Assembly (NCBI RefSeq): GCF_902635505.1
Contig: NC_045429.1
Span: 428,633,669-428,697,668 of the forward strand
Length of the DNA stretch: 64,000 nucleotides
Direction: 5' to 3'
Origin: Sarcophilus harrisii
Lineage: Eukaryota; Chordata; Mammalia; Dasyuromorphia; Dasyuridae
Shown: positions 44,641 to 56,369 of the stretch, piece by piece
Layout of the letters: every line of letters begins with the position of its first letter
Numbering within the stretch: position 1 is the first letter of the stretch
Position numbers and translations under genes: made by a program
Notes under the pieces: generated by a model
Databases searched by the model: none
What the model was told of the DNA's origin: nothing
The model's input: the letters and a program-made list of their open reading frames with translations, nothing else

Positions 44641-44896
44641 CATTGAAAAACAAAAACAAGTCTGGAGAAAAACAGAAAGTGGAAAGACAGGAATCCTGAA
44701 ATCTGGGGGTGGAAGGAAAATGTCAGTTCCTTCTCATCATAAACCTAAGCCCCGTGGCTATCTCAATCTCCCTTCACCTGTGTGACTGATGAGAAAAGTC
44801 TCTGATATGGATCAGTTCAGGAAAGTAAATAAGAGAAATAAAATCCATTCAACCCATATCCCCAGGAAAAAAACAAAAGTTTTGCTTTCAAAGGTT

Positions 44897-44902
44897 TTTA
44901 TT
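44897..44902 (-). terminator. Polyadenylation signal of minus-strand chemokine gene
   Basis: AATAAA on the minus strand, 127 bases after the stop codon. Confidence 0.7.
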
Positions 44903-45028
44903 CTCCCCCAGACAGTGGCAGGAGCTTGACCTGTTTCCATCTTCTTCTGGGGTGGGAATAACAGGTTTGAGGCTGTGGACAGCACTAGCAAAAGGGCAGT
45001 GCTCCAGCTGATCTTGCTTGGCCCTAGC

Positions 45029-47293
45029 TTAGCCGAGGCCCAAGTTTTTCATATACCTCTGGACCCAGTTGACAGATGGATTGGCACAGACTTTCACTCC
45101 CTGTTTGGTTTCCAACCTGAGGATTGAAAAGCAAATGGAGTCTATTCAGAGAAGCAGCTAAAATTAAATACCCTTCTTTTCTCCTTTTTCCCTCTCTGCA
45201 TCCTGAATTTTGCCCTCATCTCCCCAGGTCTAAGAGTCCCTCTCTCTACAGCATCTCCTTGGTATCCTCCCCAACGCATCTCTCCCATCCTTCAATGGGA
45301 GTAGCTCCTACCCAGAACATCATGTAATAGACATCAGGTCCATGGCAGGAAGGCGATTCCCAACGAGATCATCTTGGTCTGCTGGGAGGTCTCAAAGCCT
45401 TTTCTAAACTAGCTTCTGCCACCATATAATCTTCCTACCGCAACTACACACAGGGACATTGTGGTGTTCTGCAAAGAGCCCTAACTCTAGAATCAAAAGT
45501 CCATCCCTGCTACTTTCTCCTTGTGGGACCATAGAAAACCCTCCTCAACTCTCAAGGCCTTAGTTTCCTTCTTACTAAAATGAATAATTTCCAAGATCCT
45601 CCCTATCTCTCAATGCTGTCCCCCCATCCCTTTCATGCTCTGAGGTTTGTGAGGATTCTACAATGGTTGGGGAATGTGCTTGGTTTTTTTCTATTAGGAC
45701 AGGAACTTTAAGGGGAGCCCCATTTTTCTCCCACTCCAATTGACATCGCTACCTTCCCTTCCCACCCCAGGGCTTTTGAAAAATGAAAGATGGATCTTTC
45801 CTAAAGGTCAGGTGACCTATGGCCTGTGAATAATTGTGTACGTGAATAATCAGTGCATATTGTTTATTATATCATTGTATATCATAGTATAACAATGCAT
45901 CATAAATACTTATAAAGCTATAACAAAATATTTATAATTATAATAATATATAATTATTTATAACATGATTAGAGCATCATCAGTTTAGAATTGGAAGGTC
46001 AGAGATCATCCCATTCTAGGATTATAGATGTATTGAAGGGACCACAGAAAGCCATCAAGTCTAAGAGGCCCAAAGAACATGAAAGGAGATGCCACTTATT
46101 ACCTTTGCGGCTTCTGTGGACAAGTCAGGGATTTAAATCCAGTCTTTTGCCTTCCAGGCAGCTAGTGGACAGAATGACAAGTCTGGCATTCCAAAGAACT
46201 GAGTTCAAATTCAGCTTCAGACACTCACTAGTTGTGTGACCCTAAGCAAGCCACTTAACCTTGTTTGCCTCAGTTTCCTTATCTACCAAATGGACTGGGG
46301 AAGGAAATGGCAAAGCATTCAAATATTCCAATATTTCTGCCAAGAAAACCCCAAATGGAGTCATGAAGAGTTGGAAAATTAATAAACAACAATTTTCACC
46401 TATCTATGCCTTCCTAGAGTCAATTTCTCCCTTTCAGTAAAGTAGGGAGCTGGAAACTATTTGAATTCCAGAATATCAGAGAGGAAAGGGATTTCAGAAG
46501 CCATTTAGTCCGGCTTGTACAGAAACCATATTCCTGTTTACGACAACTCAGCCCAAATGGTTAGACGACCTCTGGGTGATGATGTCTAGTGAAGGAGAAA
46601 CCACAAGTCTTCAAATTTAGGATGTACAGAGGTGGTACAGAGGTCGAAGCAGTGAGTAAGATAGGACTCAGAGGCCAGGGCTCACGGCCCACTTCTAATG
46701 GTTATCACCTGTGTGTCTCTGACAAGGTCTCTAATCTTCTAGGTTTCCATTTTCTCAGGTGTTGAACTTCCTGGTCTCTAAGGTTCCTCTCAACTCTAGA
46801 GCCATAATCATAGAGAATTGTGGTTTTTTTCCCCCTTACAGTGATCCCTTTCTGAAATTTCTACCTATTGTGCCTAGTCCCATGGGATAGAATCAAGAAA
46901 CACAAGCCTAAATCTTCCTCACTGGATTCCTTGGAGATTCTCAGCCTTTATCAAGGACTGACCTCCATGTCCATGCTGTCCATGAACATCAGCCCATCTC
47001 CTCTTATCTTTTCAAAGAACATCAGCACATGAAATACTCACAGAACTCCAGGCTTGGGGCACAGGGAGCTGGTCCAAGCATAACCAATGACCAGAGATTG
47101 TGGGATGCGATGGTTGACGAAGTTGTTACAGCAAGGGGTGACGTCAGCTGTGAAGGAAGAAGCTGAATAAGGACCCAGGAAAGGGGCCTTGGAATGACTG
47201 GAAAAAGAAAATGAACTTACCTCGTTGGACTGAAACTATCAAGCAGAGATCAGCAAGGAGGAGGATGGAGAAGACAGCCACAAAGACTTTCAT
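45029..47293 (-). CDS. CC chemokine with a 73-nt first intron
   Basis: Secreted CC chemokine. Exons in order: 47293-47221, 47147-47042, 45116-45029. Donors are GTAAGT and GTGAGT, acceptors CACAG and CTCAG; phases 1 and 2 as in other CCL genes. The precursor has 88 residues, or 90 if the ATG at 47299 is used; I prefer 47293 for its ACCATGA context and MKV start. Signal peptide is about residues 1-22 (MKVFVAVFSILLLADLCLIV), then C30-C31 ('TPCC'), C54 and C70, with 'PKPGVLLETKQG', 'VCANPSVNWVQRYMKNLGLG'. The C-terminal helix motif WVQRYMKNL recalls CCL24 and the IGY strand recalls CCL16, so orthology is open. All four cysteines are intact. Intron 1 (47148-47220) is close to the mammalian minimum. 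It lies tail to tail with the plus-strand gene, about 19 kb apart. Confidence 0.88.
45480..45625 (+). repeat. MIR/THER-type SINE
   Basis: 'ctctagaatcaaaagtccat', 'ttagtttccttcttactaaa', 'aatttccaagatcctcccta'. It lies in intron 2 of the minus-strand gene. Confidence 0.5.
45975..46150 (-). repeat. THER-like SINE fragment
   Basis: 'agaattggaaggtcagagat', 'tagatgtattgaagggacca'. Weak, intronic. Confidence 0.35.
46156..46392 (+). mobile_element. MAR1-type SINE with RTE-derived tail
   Basis: Complete plus-strand copy: head 'ggcagctagtggacagaatg', CORE 'ttgtgtgaccctaagcaagc', 'ggggaaggaaatggcaaagc', 'ccaagaaaaccccaaatgga', tail 'aataaacaacaa'. Intronic. Confidence 0.88.
46640..46815 (+). repeat. 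THER/MIR-type SINE
   Basis: 'gtgtgtctctgacaaggtct', 'ctggtctctaaggttcctct'. Intronic. Confidence 0.5.
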
Positions 47294-47439
47294 GGTCATG
47301 ATGAGGAGAGTGGAGGAGAGTTCAGCTTGACCTTGACCTTGATTTTGATTCCTTAGTGACCAGGACCTTGCTGTGGGTGAGCTCTTTGGGGATGTCAAGA
47401 GAAGGGAACAGAAATCAATATTCATAGAAATTGGATTCC

Positions 47440-47448
47440 TTATTTAAG
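47440..47448 (-). promoter_or_regulatory. Putative TATA-like element of minus-strand chemokine gene
   Basis: CTTAAATAA on the minus strand, about 150 bases before the start codon. Inference from position only. Confidence 0.35.
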
Positions 47449-47559
47449 CAGGTCACTGTGCTTTGAAAATAAGGTAACTAAGGCTTGGATTAGAAACAAA
47501 GTAGGAAACAGAGAGTAACAGAGCCCTCCAGGCCATTGCCACAATCCAATACAATAATC

Positions 47560-47785
47560 TAATAGAATAAATATGTGCCTACTGTGTGCCAGGCATTGTA
47601 TCAAGCACTGGAAATACAAGTAATAAAAAGAAAGAAAAACAGTCCCTGGACTCAAGGAGCTTACAATCTAAAGAGGGAAACAACATGCAAAATGAAGCAG
47701 AGGATTGGAGTGGGGAGAGAGGTGATACACCAGAAGAGGAATTATCCCATAGATTTGAAACCAGGCAGGACAACAAATGCAAAGG
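47560..47785 (-). mobile_element. L2 LINE, 3' end
   Basis: 'atgtgcctactgtgtgccag', 'gcattgtatcaagcactgg', 'caaggagcttacaatctaaa'. It is about 265 bases before the minus-strand gene start codon. Confidence 0.85.
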
Positions 47786-47789
47786 TGAG

Positions 47790-49885
47790 TGAGGATCTCA
47801 TAATCCAGTCTCTGTCCTCTCTTAAGGAAGGCCGGGGAGGAATTTGGTACTCCTACCTCCAGCCCTCCAATCAGAGAGGAGAGAAGGCTGAGAAAGGTAG
47901 TGTCAATCAAGGACTGGGGTTAGCAGGATGGGGGAGAGTTTAGAAGGGATGAGTTTTTCCTGGGAGGGCCATCTTTCTCTATGAAGTTGAAACCAGGCAG
48001 AGCAGCAAATGCAGAAAAGTTAGTACCAGATCTTACTCAGACAACCCCAGGTTGTTTCCAAGCTTGTCATGAGGTTAATAAGTTACTGTCCCTCCCACCT
48101 GGCTTCCACATAAGAGAGAGGCCTTCCTGGCACCAACACTACTTCTTACTTAATGAAATGGGACAGCAAGGACTTTCTCAATAGAACATACATTCCTTCC
48201 ATAAACTCAATACACACTCTCCCATAAATCTCTCTGCTTCTATGAGTCTTTTGAGGGACTTTTATGGTTTTCTACCTGTTTACGGATTTCTTCAAGTCCT
48301 TTGCATCATTTGTAGTTCTTTTTCTGTGTGGAAATAATCTCTAACACCCAATATCCATCTTCTAGCTTTGAGTGATCTTGTAGGGAAACAGTTTTCTACC
48401 AGCCAAAATACAGAACTAAGCCATCACCTTTTGCTCCTAACAGATTCATTTAATAAAGAAAAGTGGGGGATATTCTGGCAAAAAAAAAAAAATAGCTACT
48501 TTCTCCTTAACTTATCATTTGTCCTGGGAATATGAAACCCTAAGTTAGATCATTTTGTCAATTATAACTGAGGGCTTTGTTTCCACCTATACAGAAGTGA
48601 AAAAGATGTAATCCTATCCTGGTGGCTGAGTGTCCAACTAGTGAGCTGTTAGCCAGTCTTTTCCAGAAGAGATCCCAGTCACTACATCCTGACAAACTGA
48701 AGCAAAGATGGCTTGAGGACGTCTGAAGTAGTAATTCCAACAAATGGTAACAGAGAGCAACATCCAGGAGTGATGACATGTCTGGAAGCTACAAAATACA
48801 CAACATCTCATGAAGATTAGCAGAGACTAGCAAAGTAATATGCCAAATGGAGACACTATGAGACCAAAAAAGAAACACATCAATGGACATCATGTACTGG
48901 TTGTCGCTGCAATATTAACGGAGATCCTAGTGGAGTCCTGTGGGGAAATATGCTGTGCAAAAGCATTATACCCAGTGAGGAGCATGTCTAGTGGTAGCAA
49001 CATGAGATCTCCAGAAGACACTAACGGTTATACAGAGCAAAATATATAAGTTGCCTCTCCACATGAGGCTAGTCACACATGTTTTCCATATCCATGTGCC
49101 CCCTCTTATACATGACCATCAGAATAAATCCTGAAAGGTTAATCTTAGAAAACATGAAGACCAACCCTTTCATTTTATCAGTGTGACAAAGTATCTCATC
49201 TGATAGATTTAAAACTTTTGAAAAGACCATCTGTTGCCATTCTCTCATTTTCTCAAATGGATCTCAGAACAACTTCTCTAAAATCACACAGATAATAACA
49301 TTCAAACTTAGGTCCTCTGACAGTCCTCTGTCTTTTCTGTGACACCGTAGTAACATTTTCCATAAAACATTTCTAATTTTTTTTCTTAAAGACTAGAACT
49401 GATAAACTTTCAAGGTTTTCCTATTTAGAGATCTATAAAAAAGAAAAACTTTAGAGTAAGGATTCCTATTCCAGGGTCCATAGATCATTGCCAAGATTTT
49501 TTGATGGGAAAGGGCAGGATATAAACATGGATGTGAACCTATAAGTGAAATTTCACCTTTCCTTCAATTTTTTAATAGCATAATTCTGAAAATTCAGTGT
49601 CCCTTCTAACAGGGATCAGATAGATTGAAAGAAGAGGTCAGAGGAAAAGAAGACGCAGATCATAAGATCTACTGCATGTCTATTCATCTACCCAAAAAAA
49701 AAAAAAAAAAAATGTGCTGCACGTATGACATCCATTACCCAAAACCTGAAGACTAGAAATATCAAAATAGCCTATCTACTTTATGGTTCTCTATAGATTG
49801 CACAATTCATGTTAATACTCATGTTCCACTTTCAACATAACTGTCAGCTAGCTCCTGGAGAAAAATACAAAAATAAATTACTGAG
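47790..49885. other. Unassigned intergenic sequence
   Basis: No supported gene or named repeat. It has A runs at about 48480 and 49695. Short open frames show no recognisable domain. Confidence 0.4.
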
Positions 49886-49889
49886 CCAA

Positions 49890-50545
49890 GCAAATTGAAG
49901 ATGGTTTGTCTTTGACCAATGGACAAATTAAAGAGGAAGATTGGGAATTCCTAGAAAGACAGGAAAAGTCTTCTAGAAGAAATACTCAAACTACTAGTCA
50001 AACTTTTGATATCAGAGTTCTAAAGCATTTGTTTCTCAATTCAGATCACAGATCTACAGCTACAATCCAGGTCTGCAGCGGTTCTGTAAATCGCAAGCAC
50101 ATGTAGAACTTATATTCATAGCAACAAACCCAAGATTAAAGATGTTGTGCAGTCTTTAAAGAAAGATATATTAAATACAGTGCTTGATCACTATTGAATA
50201 ATATTTGAAGATCTTCTTATGAATGAAACACCAGGTTGTTCACCAAATATTCATTCCCATTCCTAGATCCACATTACTGCTGTTTGATTATAAATTTGGA
50301 TATTAGTTGACTGTGGAAATTCAGGAACATTTTATGGAATTGTTGGATCAGCACATGAAAGTTGATTTAGAAATTCCAGAGCAATTCAACAGTCTGTATA
50401 AAGTCATCTATGAAAAAGGAAGAATTACCAGACAATATAATCAACCAAAGTATCTGGATAAAACCAACATGGCATTGAAAATTCAGCAAAGCATAGATGT
50501 GATGAGAGCAGTTTCAGTGGCACTTCTTGCTGCAGGCTTTTCCTT
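49890..50545 (+). pseudogene. Possible processed pseudogene, parent unknown
   Basis: Two open stretches with protein-like, non-repetitive composition: 49906-50103 (contains 'IKEEDWEFLERQEKSSRR') and 50307-50545 (contains 'EIQEHFMELLDQHMKVDLEI', 'PEQFNSLYKVIYEKGRITRQ'). Between them, the other frames keep coding-looking pieces with stops. No introns, splice sites or repeat homology are visible, which fits a retrocopy of a longer gene. I cannot name the parent. It could instead be a decayed exon cluster. Relevant open ends: sequence from 50574 is a repeat. Confidence 0.4.
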
Positions 50546-50573
50546 TCATTATTTCAGTGATTTCTTCTTGTTA

Positions 50574-50788
50574 TTTGTCTTTCATTCTCAACAAAGATCA
50601 TGACATCAGGGAAATGATGCCATAACATGAAAATAAATTGGATTTAAATGCCTCTGGGCTGTGCAAAGTCACCAGCCTCATTCTCTCCTCTGGAGCTATC
50701 TGGATCCACTGGCAAGATTTAGATCGAGATGACTGAAGATGGCCCTTAATGCACTGAGATACATTAGCCTTTTTAGACTAAGGTCTTA
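50574..50788 (+). repeat. Marsupial interspersed repeat (unnamed), copy A
   Basis: 'gtctttcattctcaacaaag', 'catgacatcagggaaatgat', 'gggctgtgcaaagtcaccag', 'ctttttagactaaggtctta'. The same series is at 61730-61985. Confidence 0.7.
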
Positions 50789-50799
50789 TTTTTAGACAC

Positions 50800-52020
50800 A
50801 AGGAGCTTTCTATTTGTTGTGGGGACAATGACTAGGGATGAGGGGCTGATCCTGAAGATACAAGCAAGATTTAGGAACTTAAAGAATAACGGTCAATTCT
50901 ATTCACATAAATGACTAATAGGTGTACTTCTGACTTGCCATAAAATCTCTAGCTGCCTTGTAAGCGTGCCAGTACTGTAGGTGAAAAAGGTATCTAAAAA
51001 TAAAGTGACTTATCCAGATAAACATGTATAATTATTAACCATAAAGAATAAAAAAAAAGTATAGCCAAAAAAAAAATCCCAGCATTTAAAATTGGAAGAA
51101 ACCAGAGAATCTAATTTGACTCTGTGAATAATAGGGGAGGAAGTGATTTACCCAACATGCTACAGACAGAGAATAGTAGTTGCTCTTTGAGCCCAGCTCT
51201 TCCAACTACAAGCTTTATTCTTCTTCCAGTATGCCTTACTCTTTACCACTGTGTTACTTCCCAAGAAAAGTTCTCTTTTCTTCCAAAGCCCATACCATTC
51301 TCCTTGCCCTCCTGCTTCTCCCTGAGATCCCTCTAAATGAAGAAAGTATTATCTAGAGCAAATCCACTAATAGCCCCTTGCCCACAACACAAAGTACCCA
51401 AACCTCCATCTTTACTTCCCAAGATGATTGGGACCACTGACCAGACCTTGTTTGAGAAACAACTGGAACTCGGCACTCTTTCCAAAAAAGCAAAGTGAAG
51501 TGAATGTTGAAGTTTCTGCCAGCGTATATGTGATTACCAATGGCCCTCCCACTTCTGTAAATCTTGTAACTCCACGATTTTTAGATCCTACCACAGCTAC
51601 CAAGAGCTCTAACTTGAAAAGCTGCCAGATGCTTGGGGCAAGATCAGGACACTCAATTAGCTTATTGGCAGATCCCTCTCCTCCCTGATGAGAACGAGCG
51701 TGAAGGCCCTGGAGAATTTCTTTTCTAAAATCACAGACTGTTCTCTGGCTCAGCCAACTATGGAAGGAAAGCAAGTCCTAAGGGGAGTCTGTTGTGGAAA
51801 TGTGATTGATTCAGGACAAAACTATTAGAAACAACAATTAAATGTGCCATTACAAATTATCTTATCAAGAAGAAAGGAACCCCACAGAATACAATAAACC
51901 ACTAACTTTATTTTCATTTTTTAACTTCCCTTTTCATTATTGTGTGTATTTCTCTTATTATTAGTGATTTAGAGAATTTGTAATGGTTGTAAGGTTTTTG
52001 TTGTAGTTGTTCTTTTAATG
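50800..52020. other. Unassigned intergenic sequence
   Basis: No supported gene. 51428-51688 has an 86-codon frame of normal amino-acid composition and a 120-codon frame on the opposite strand; without a recognised relative neither is called. Confidence 0.4.
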
Positions 52021-52029
52021 TTTGCTCAT

Positions 52030-53190
52030 TTGTTTTTACAAACATTTATTATTCCCCTCCCCCATAATCATAAAAAAAGATAAAGAAGACCATCCTAACA
52101 AATATGCATATTCTCCCACGTTGACCACTGATAACTTGCATCTCTCTTCTGAGCATCCCAGTGGTATTTCTCAAAATAGCCAGTCCTTATCAGTTTGGAT
52201 ATTTGAGTTAATCAAATATTGTGTTTCTATGCTCATTTGCTTCTGGATTTCATGTTCCTAATCTGTTCTACTAATCAACTTTTCTATTTTTTAAAACAAA
52301 TACCAAAAATTTTAATGATCACTACTTTGAAGTACAATTTGAGATCTGGTGCTGCTATGGCCTCTTTTCTCTCAGCTTTTTTTTCTAATTTTCTTTTGAG
52401 ATTCTTGATTTTTTGTTCTTCGAGTAAATGTTGCTATAATTTATTATATCTATAAAATAGCTCTTTGGTAATTTGATTGGTATGATATTAAATATGTAAA
52501 TTAATTTAGCATATCCATCATTACTGATATAGTCCAACAATGAAACAGTTACTGTCTCTCCAATTATTCAGATGTCTTTATCTCTGTAATTGTTGAGGTG
52601 TGAGAAATGAGGGGGAGAGATCCCCTGGCTGGTGTTGCAGGTTCTTGTGAAAGAAATCACAAACCCAAATGTGAGGTTTGTGGCAAAAACGGGTTTATTA
52701 CATTAAGAAATAACTTCTCATCAGGTTCTTCCAAAAAGAATTAGCAAAGATAGGTTTTTAGCAAAGATGGGTTTACACTGAGAAGAAACAACTTCCTAGA
52801 GGGCCAAATCCTGTTAAGGTTTTTAACAAAGGTTTAGGGTTCAGCCTTTGATTATATTGGGTTTTTAAGGCACGAGGTTAAGAATCAATCTCCAGATAAA
52901 CTTGAGGGACTAATTTTCAATTTAATAAAGTGTGGTGATTTTGCCCCACGCCAAGATCCCCAGTTGAATTGTAGATGTAGGGAGTTTCCCCTAGGAACAG
53001 GAGAATGGGACCCCTCCCAAAGACCAGGAGGGGTTGAAATTTTAGGGTTTCTCTAACCCAGGTCAACATCCCCAAAGATCAGGGGGACACAGTTTACATC
53101 ATAATGAGTATTTTGTAGTTATATTCAGATAATTCCCATATGTGTTTTTGTAAACAGACTACTAAATATTTTATATATCCCTGTTATTTC
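52030..53190 (-). mobile_element. Decayed L1 ORF2 fragment, split by an LTR
   Basis: Minus-strand L1 ORF2 RT/C-terminal segment: 'tttgagatctggtgctgcta', 'tctttggtaatttgattggt', then, after the LTR, 'actaaatattttatatatcc'. It aligns in order with 38390-38790 of the young L1. Confidence 0.65.
52591..53101 (-). mobile_element. Solo LTR fossil, endogenous retrovirus
   Basis: About 510 bases, TG...CA ends on a 4-bp TSD (TAAT at 52587-52590 and 53102-53105), inserted in an L1 fragment. On the minus strand it carries a polyadenylation signal within 'aatgtaataaacccg', and the 3' part 'gatttctttcacaagaacc' is typical of an R/U5 region. No internal viral genes are present. The 4-bp TSD points weakly to a gamma-like (class I) ERV. 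Divergence cannot be judged from one copy; it is younger than the L1 it interrupts. Confidence 0.65.
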
Positions 53191-53199
53191 TTTGTGGAA

Positions 53200-53606
53200 T
53201 TTTAGACCCATGATATTTCTTTTCAAACTTTTGAAAATAAATCAACCATTGAGGGCAATTTCTATAAACTTGGGATGGAAAGAACCATCTGCATCTCAAG
53301 AGAAAACTATGGAGACTGAATGTGGATCAAAGCATATTATTTTCATTTTTTTGTTATTATTGTTGTTTGTTTAGCTTGGTTTTTTCCTCATGTTTTTTCT
53401 TTTGCTTCTGATTTTTCTTGTGCAGCATGAAAAATATGGAAATATGTTTAGAATTGCACATGTTTAACTTATATTGGATTGTTTGCTGTCAGGAGGCTGG
53501 GGGGGGGAAGAAGGAGAAAAATTTGGAACATAAGGTTTTGCAAAAGTGAATGTTTAAAAACTATCTTTGTATGTATTTGGAATAAAAAGCTATTCTAAAA
53601 ATCAAT
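53200..53606 (+). mobile_element. L1 3' end, distinct subfamily
   Basis: 'ggagactgaatgtggatcaa', 'gattgtttgctgtcaggagg', 'tttggaacataaggttttgc', terminal 'ggaataaaaagctattct'. The 3'UTR differs from the young L1 family. Confidence 0.8.
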
Positions 53607-56368
53607 CATCCATTCCTAATAAAAACACTTGAGAGTATAGGAATAAATGGACTTTTCCTTAAAATAGTCAGGAGCATATATTTAAAACCGTCAGTAAGCA
53701 TCATATATAATGGGGATAAACTGGAACCATTTCCAATAAGATCAGGAGTGAAACAAGGTTTCCCACTATCATCATTTTTATTCAATATTGTATTAGAAAT
53801 GCTAGTCTCGGCAATAAGAGTCAAGAAAGAGATTAAAGGAATTAGAGTAGGCAATGAGGGAACCAAACTATCACTCTTTGCAGATGATATGATTGTATAC
53901 TTAGAGAACCCCAGAGATTCTACTAAAAAGCTATTAGAAATAATTCACATCTTTAGCAAAGTTGCAGGATACAAAATAAATCCACATAAATCCTCAGCAT
54001 TTTTATATATCACCAACAAAATCCAACAGCAAGAAATACAAAGAGAAATTCCATTCAAAATAACTGTTGATAGCATAAAATATTTGGGAATCTATCTACC
54101 AAAAGAAAGTCAGGAATTATATAAGCAAAATTACAAAACACGTTCCACACAAATAAAGTCAGATTTAAATAACTGGAAAAATATTAAATGCTCTTAGATA
54201 AGCTGAGTGAATATAATAAAGATGACAATACTCCCTAAACTAATCTATTTATTTAGTGCTATACCAATCAGATTCCCAAGAAACTATTTCAATGACCTAG
54301 AAAAAATAACAACAAAATTCATATGGAAGAACAAAAGATCAAGAATCTCAAGGGAATTAATGAAAAAAAAAAATCAAATAAAGGTGGGCTAGCTGTACCT
54401 GAACTAAAACTATATTATAAAGCAGCAGTCACCAAAACCATTTGGTATTGGCAAAGAAATAGATGAGCTGATCAGTGGAATAGGTTAGGGTCACAGGACA
54501 AAATAGTCAATAACTATAGCAATCTAGTGTTTGACAAACCCAAAGATCCCAACTTTTGGGATAAGAATTCATTATTTGACAAAAACTGTTGGAAAACTGG
54601 AAATTAGTATGGCAGAAATTAGGTATGTACCCACACCTAACACCGTACACCAAGATAAGATCAAAATGGGTCTATGATTTAGGCATAAAGAATGAGATTA
54701 TGAATAAATTAGAGGAACATAGGATAGTTTACTTCTCAGACTTGTGGGGGAGGAAGGAATTTGTGATCAAAGACAAACTAGAGATCATTATTGATCACAA
54801 AATAGAAAAATTGGATTATATCAAATTAAAAAGCCTTTGTACAAACAAAACGAATACAAACAAGATTAGAAGGGAAGGAACAAACTGGGAAAACATTTTT
54901 ACAGTTAAACAATTACAGTTCTGATAAAGGCCTCATTTCCAAAATATATAGAGAATTGACTCTAATTTATAAGAAATCAAGCCATTCTCCAATTGATAAA
55001 TGGTCAAAGGATATAAACAGACAATTCTCAGATGAAGAAATTGAAACTATTTCCATTCATATGAAAGTGTTCCAAAACATTACTGATCAGAGAAATGCAA
55101 ATTAAGACAACTCTGAGATACCACTACACACCTGTCAGATTGGCTAAGATGACAGGAAAAAATAATGATGAATGTTGGAGGGGATGCGGGAAAACTGGGA
55201 CACTGATGCATTGTTGGTGGAGTTGTGAACGAATCCAAGCATTCTGCAGAGCAATCTGGAATTATGCCCAAAAAGTTATAAAACTGTGCATACCTTTTGA
55301 TCCAGCAGAGCTACTACTAGGCTTATATCCCAAAGAGATACTAAAGAAGGGAAAGGGAACTATATGAGCCAAAATGTTTGTGGCAGCCCTGTTTGTAGTG
55401 GCTAGAAACTGGAAAACGAATGGATGCCCATCAATTGAAGAATGGTTGGGTATATTGTGGTATATGAATGTTATGGAATATTATTGTTCTGTAAGAAATG
55501 ACCAGCAGGATGAATACAGAGAGGCTTGGAGAGACTTACATGAACTGATGCTAAGTGAAATGAGCAGAACCAAGAGATCATTATATACGTCAACAACGAT
55601 ACTGTATGAAGATGTATTCTGATGGAAGTGGATTTCTTTGACAAAGAGACCTAATTCAGTTTCAATTGATCAATGATGGACAGAAACAGCTACACCCAAA
55701 GAAAAAAACACTGGGAAATGAATGTAAACTGTTTGCATTTTTGTTTTTCTTCCCGGGTTATTTTTACCTCCTAAATCCAATCCTGTGTGCAGAACTGTTC
55801 GGTTCTGCACACATATATTGTATCTAGGATATGCCTTGTTATCTAGGATATGATTTGTTATGCCAAAGTTCCCTTTTAATGGGGTGACCAGTTCCTCCAA
55901 TTGTCCTATTTCATAATTCTGCCTTAGGTTAAGACCGTCCCCTCTTAATGGTTGAGATAAAGGTTTTATAGACATTCCTTAATGTCATTAGAATATCAGT
56001 AACCTCCTCTCTCTATTAGGTTATCCCCACCTAGGTCCCTCTATTATGTCATTGTTCTTGTTATTCCATAAAAGGCTTGCTGCCCCAATACTTGGGGATA
56101 GACTCTTTGAGATGATAGTCTCCTCTAGCCCTGGGATCAACTGGTCTCAGTATTTCTCTCCATTTAATAAACTATTGAATTGGTCTCTAATCTCTGTCTT
56201 GCTCAGTTTCTTTGGCATTACATACTATAACATATTTAACATGTATAAGACTGCCTGCCATCTGGGGAGGGGGTAGAGGGAGGGAAGGGAAAAGTCAGAA
56301 CAGAAGTGAATGCAAGTGACAATGTTGTAAAAATTACACATGCATATATACTGTCAATAAAAAGTTAT
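53607..56368 (+). mobile_element. 5'-truncated L1, ORF2 broken, holding a solo LTR
   Basis: It starts in the RT domain ('catccattcctaataaaaac', codon about 618 of the complete ORF2) and ends in the 3'UTR with A-rich tail. ORF2 remnants are open at 53748-54197 (with FADD), 54207-54392, 54589-54924 and 55095-55367/55374-55622, separated by stops and frameshifts (for example a TAG at 54197-54199 after 'WKNIKCS'). The cysteine motif CWRGCGKTG survives at about 55180. An LTR splits the 3'UTR. Confidence 0.9.
55856..56222 (+). mobile_element. Solo LTR fossil, endogenous retrovirus
   Basis: About 367 bases with 13-base terminal inverted repeats, TGTTATGCCAAAG and CTTTGGCATTACA. A TATA-like 'ccataaaagg' lies at about 56067 and AATAAA at about 56166. 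No internal region is present. The target site is not clear, because the left flank carries a small direct repeat ('tatctaggatatg' twice, 55821-55853). It is younger than the L1 around it. Family not assigned. Confidence 0.75.
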
Positions 56369-56369
56369 T

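Noticed and set aside
51412-51774. 120-codon minus-strand frame and 86-codon plus-strand frame
   Set aside because: Balanced composition but no recognisable domain, start context or neighbours; might be a retrocopy scrap.
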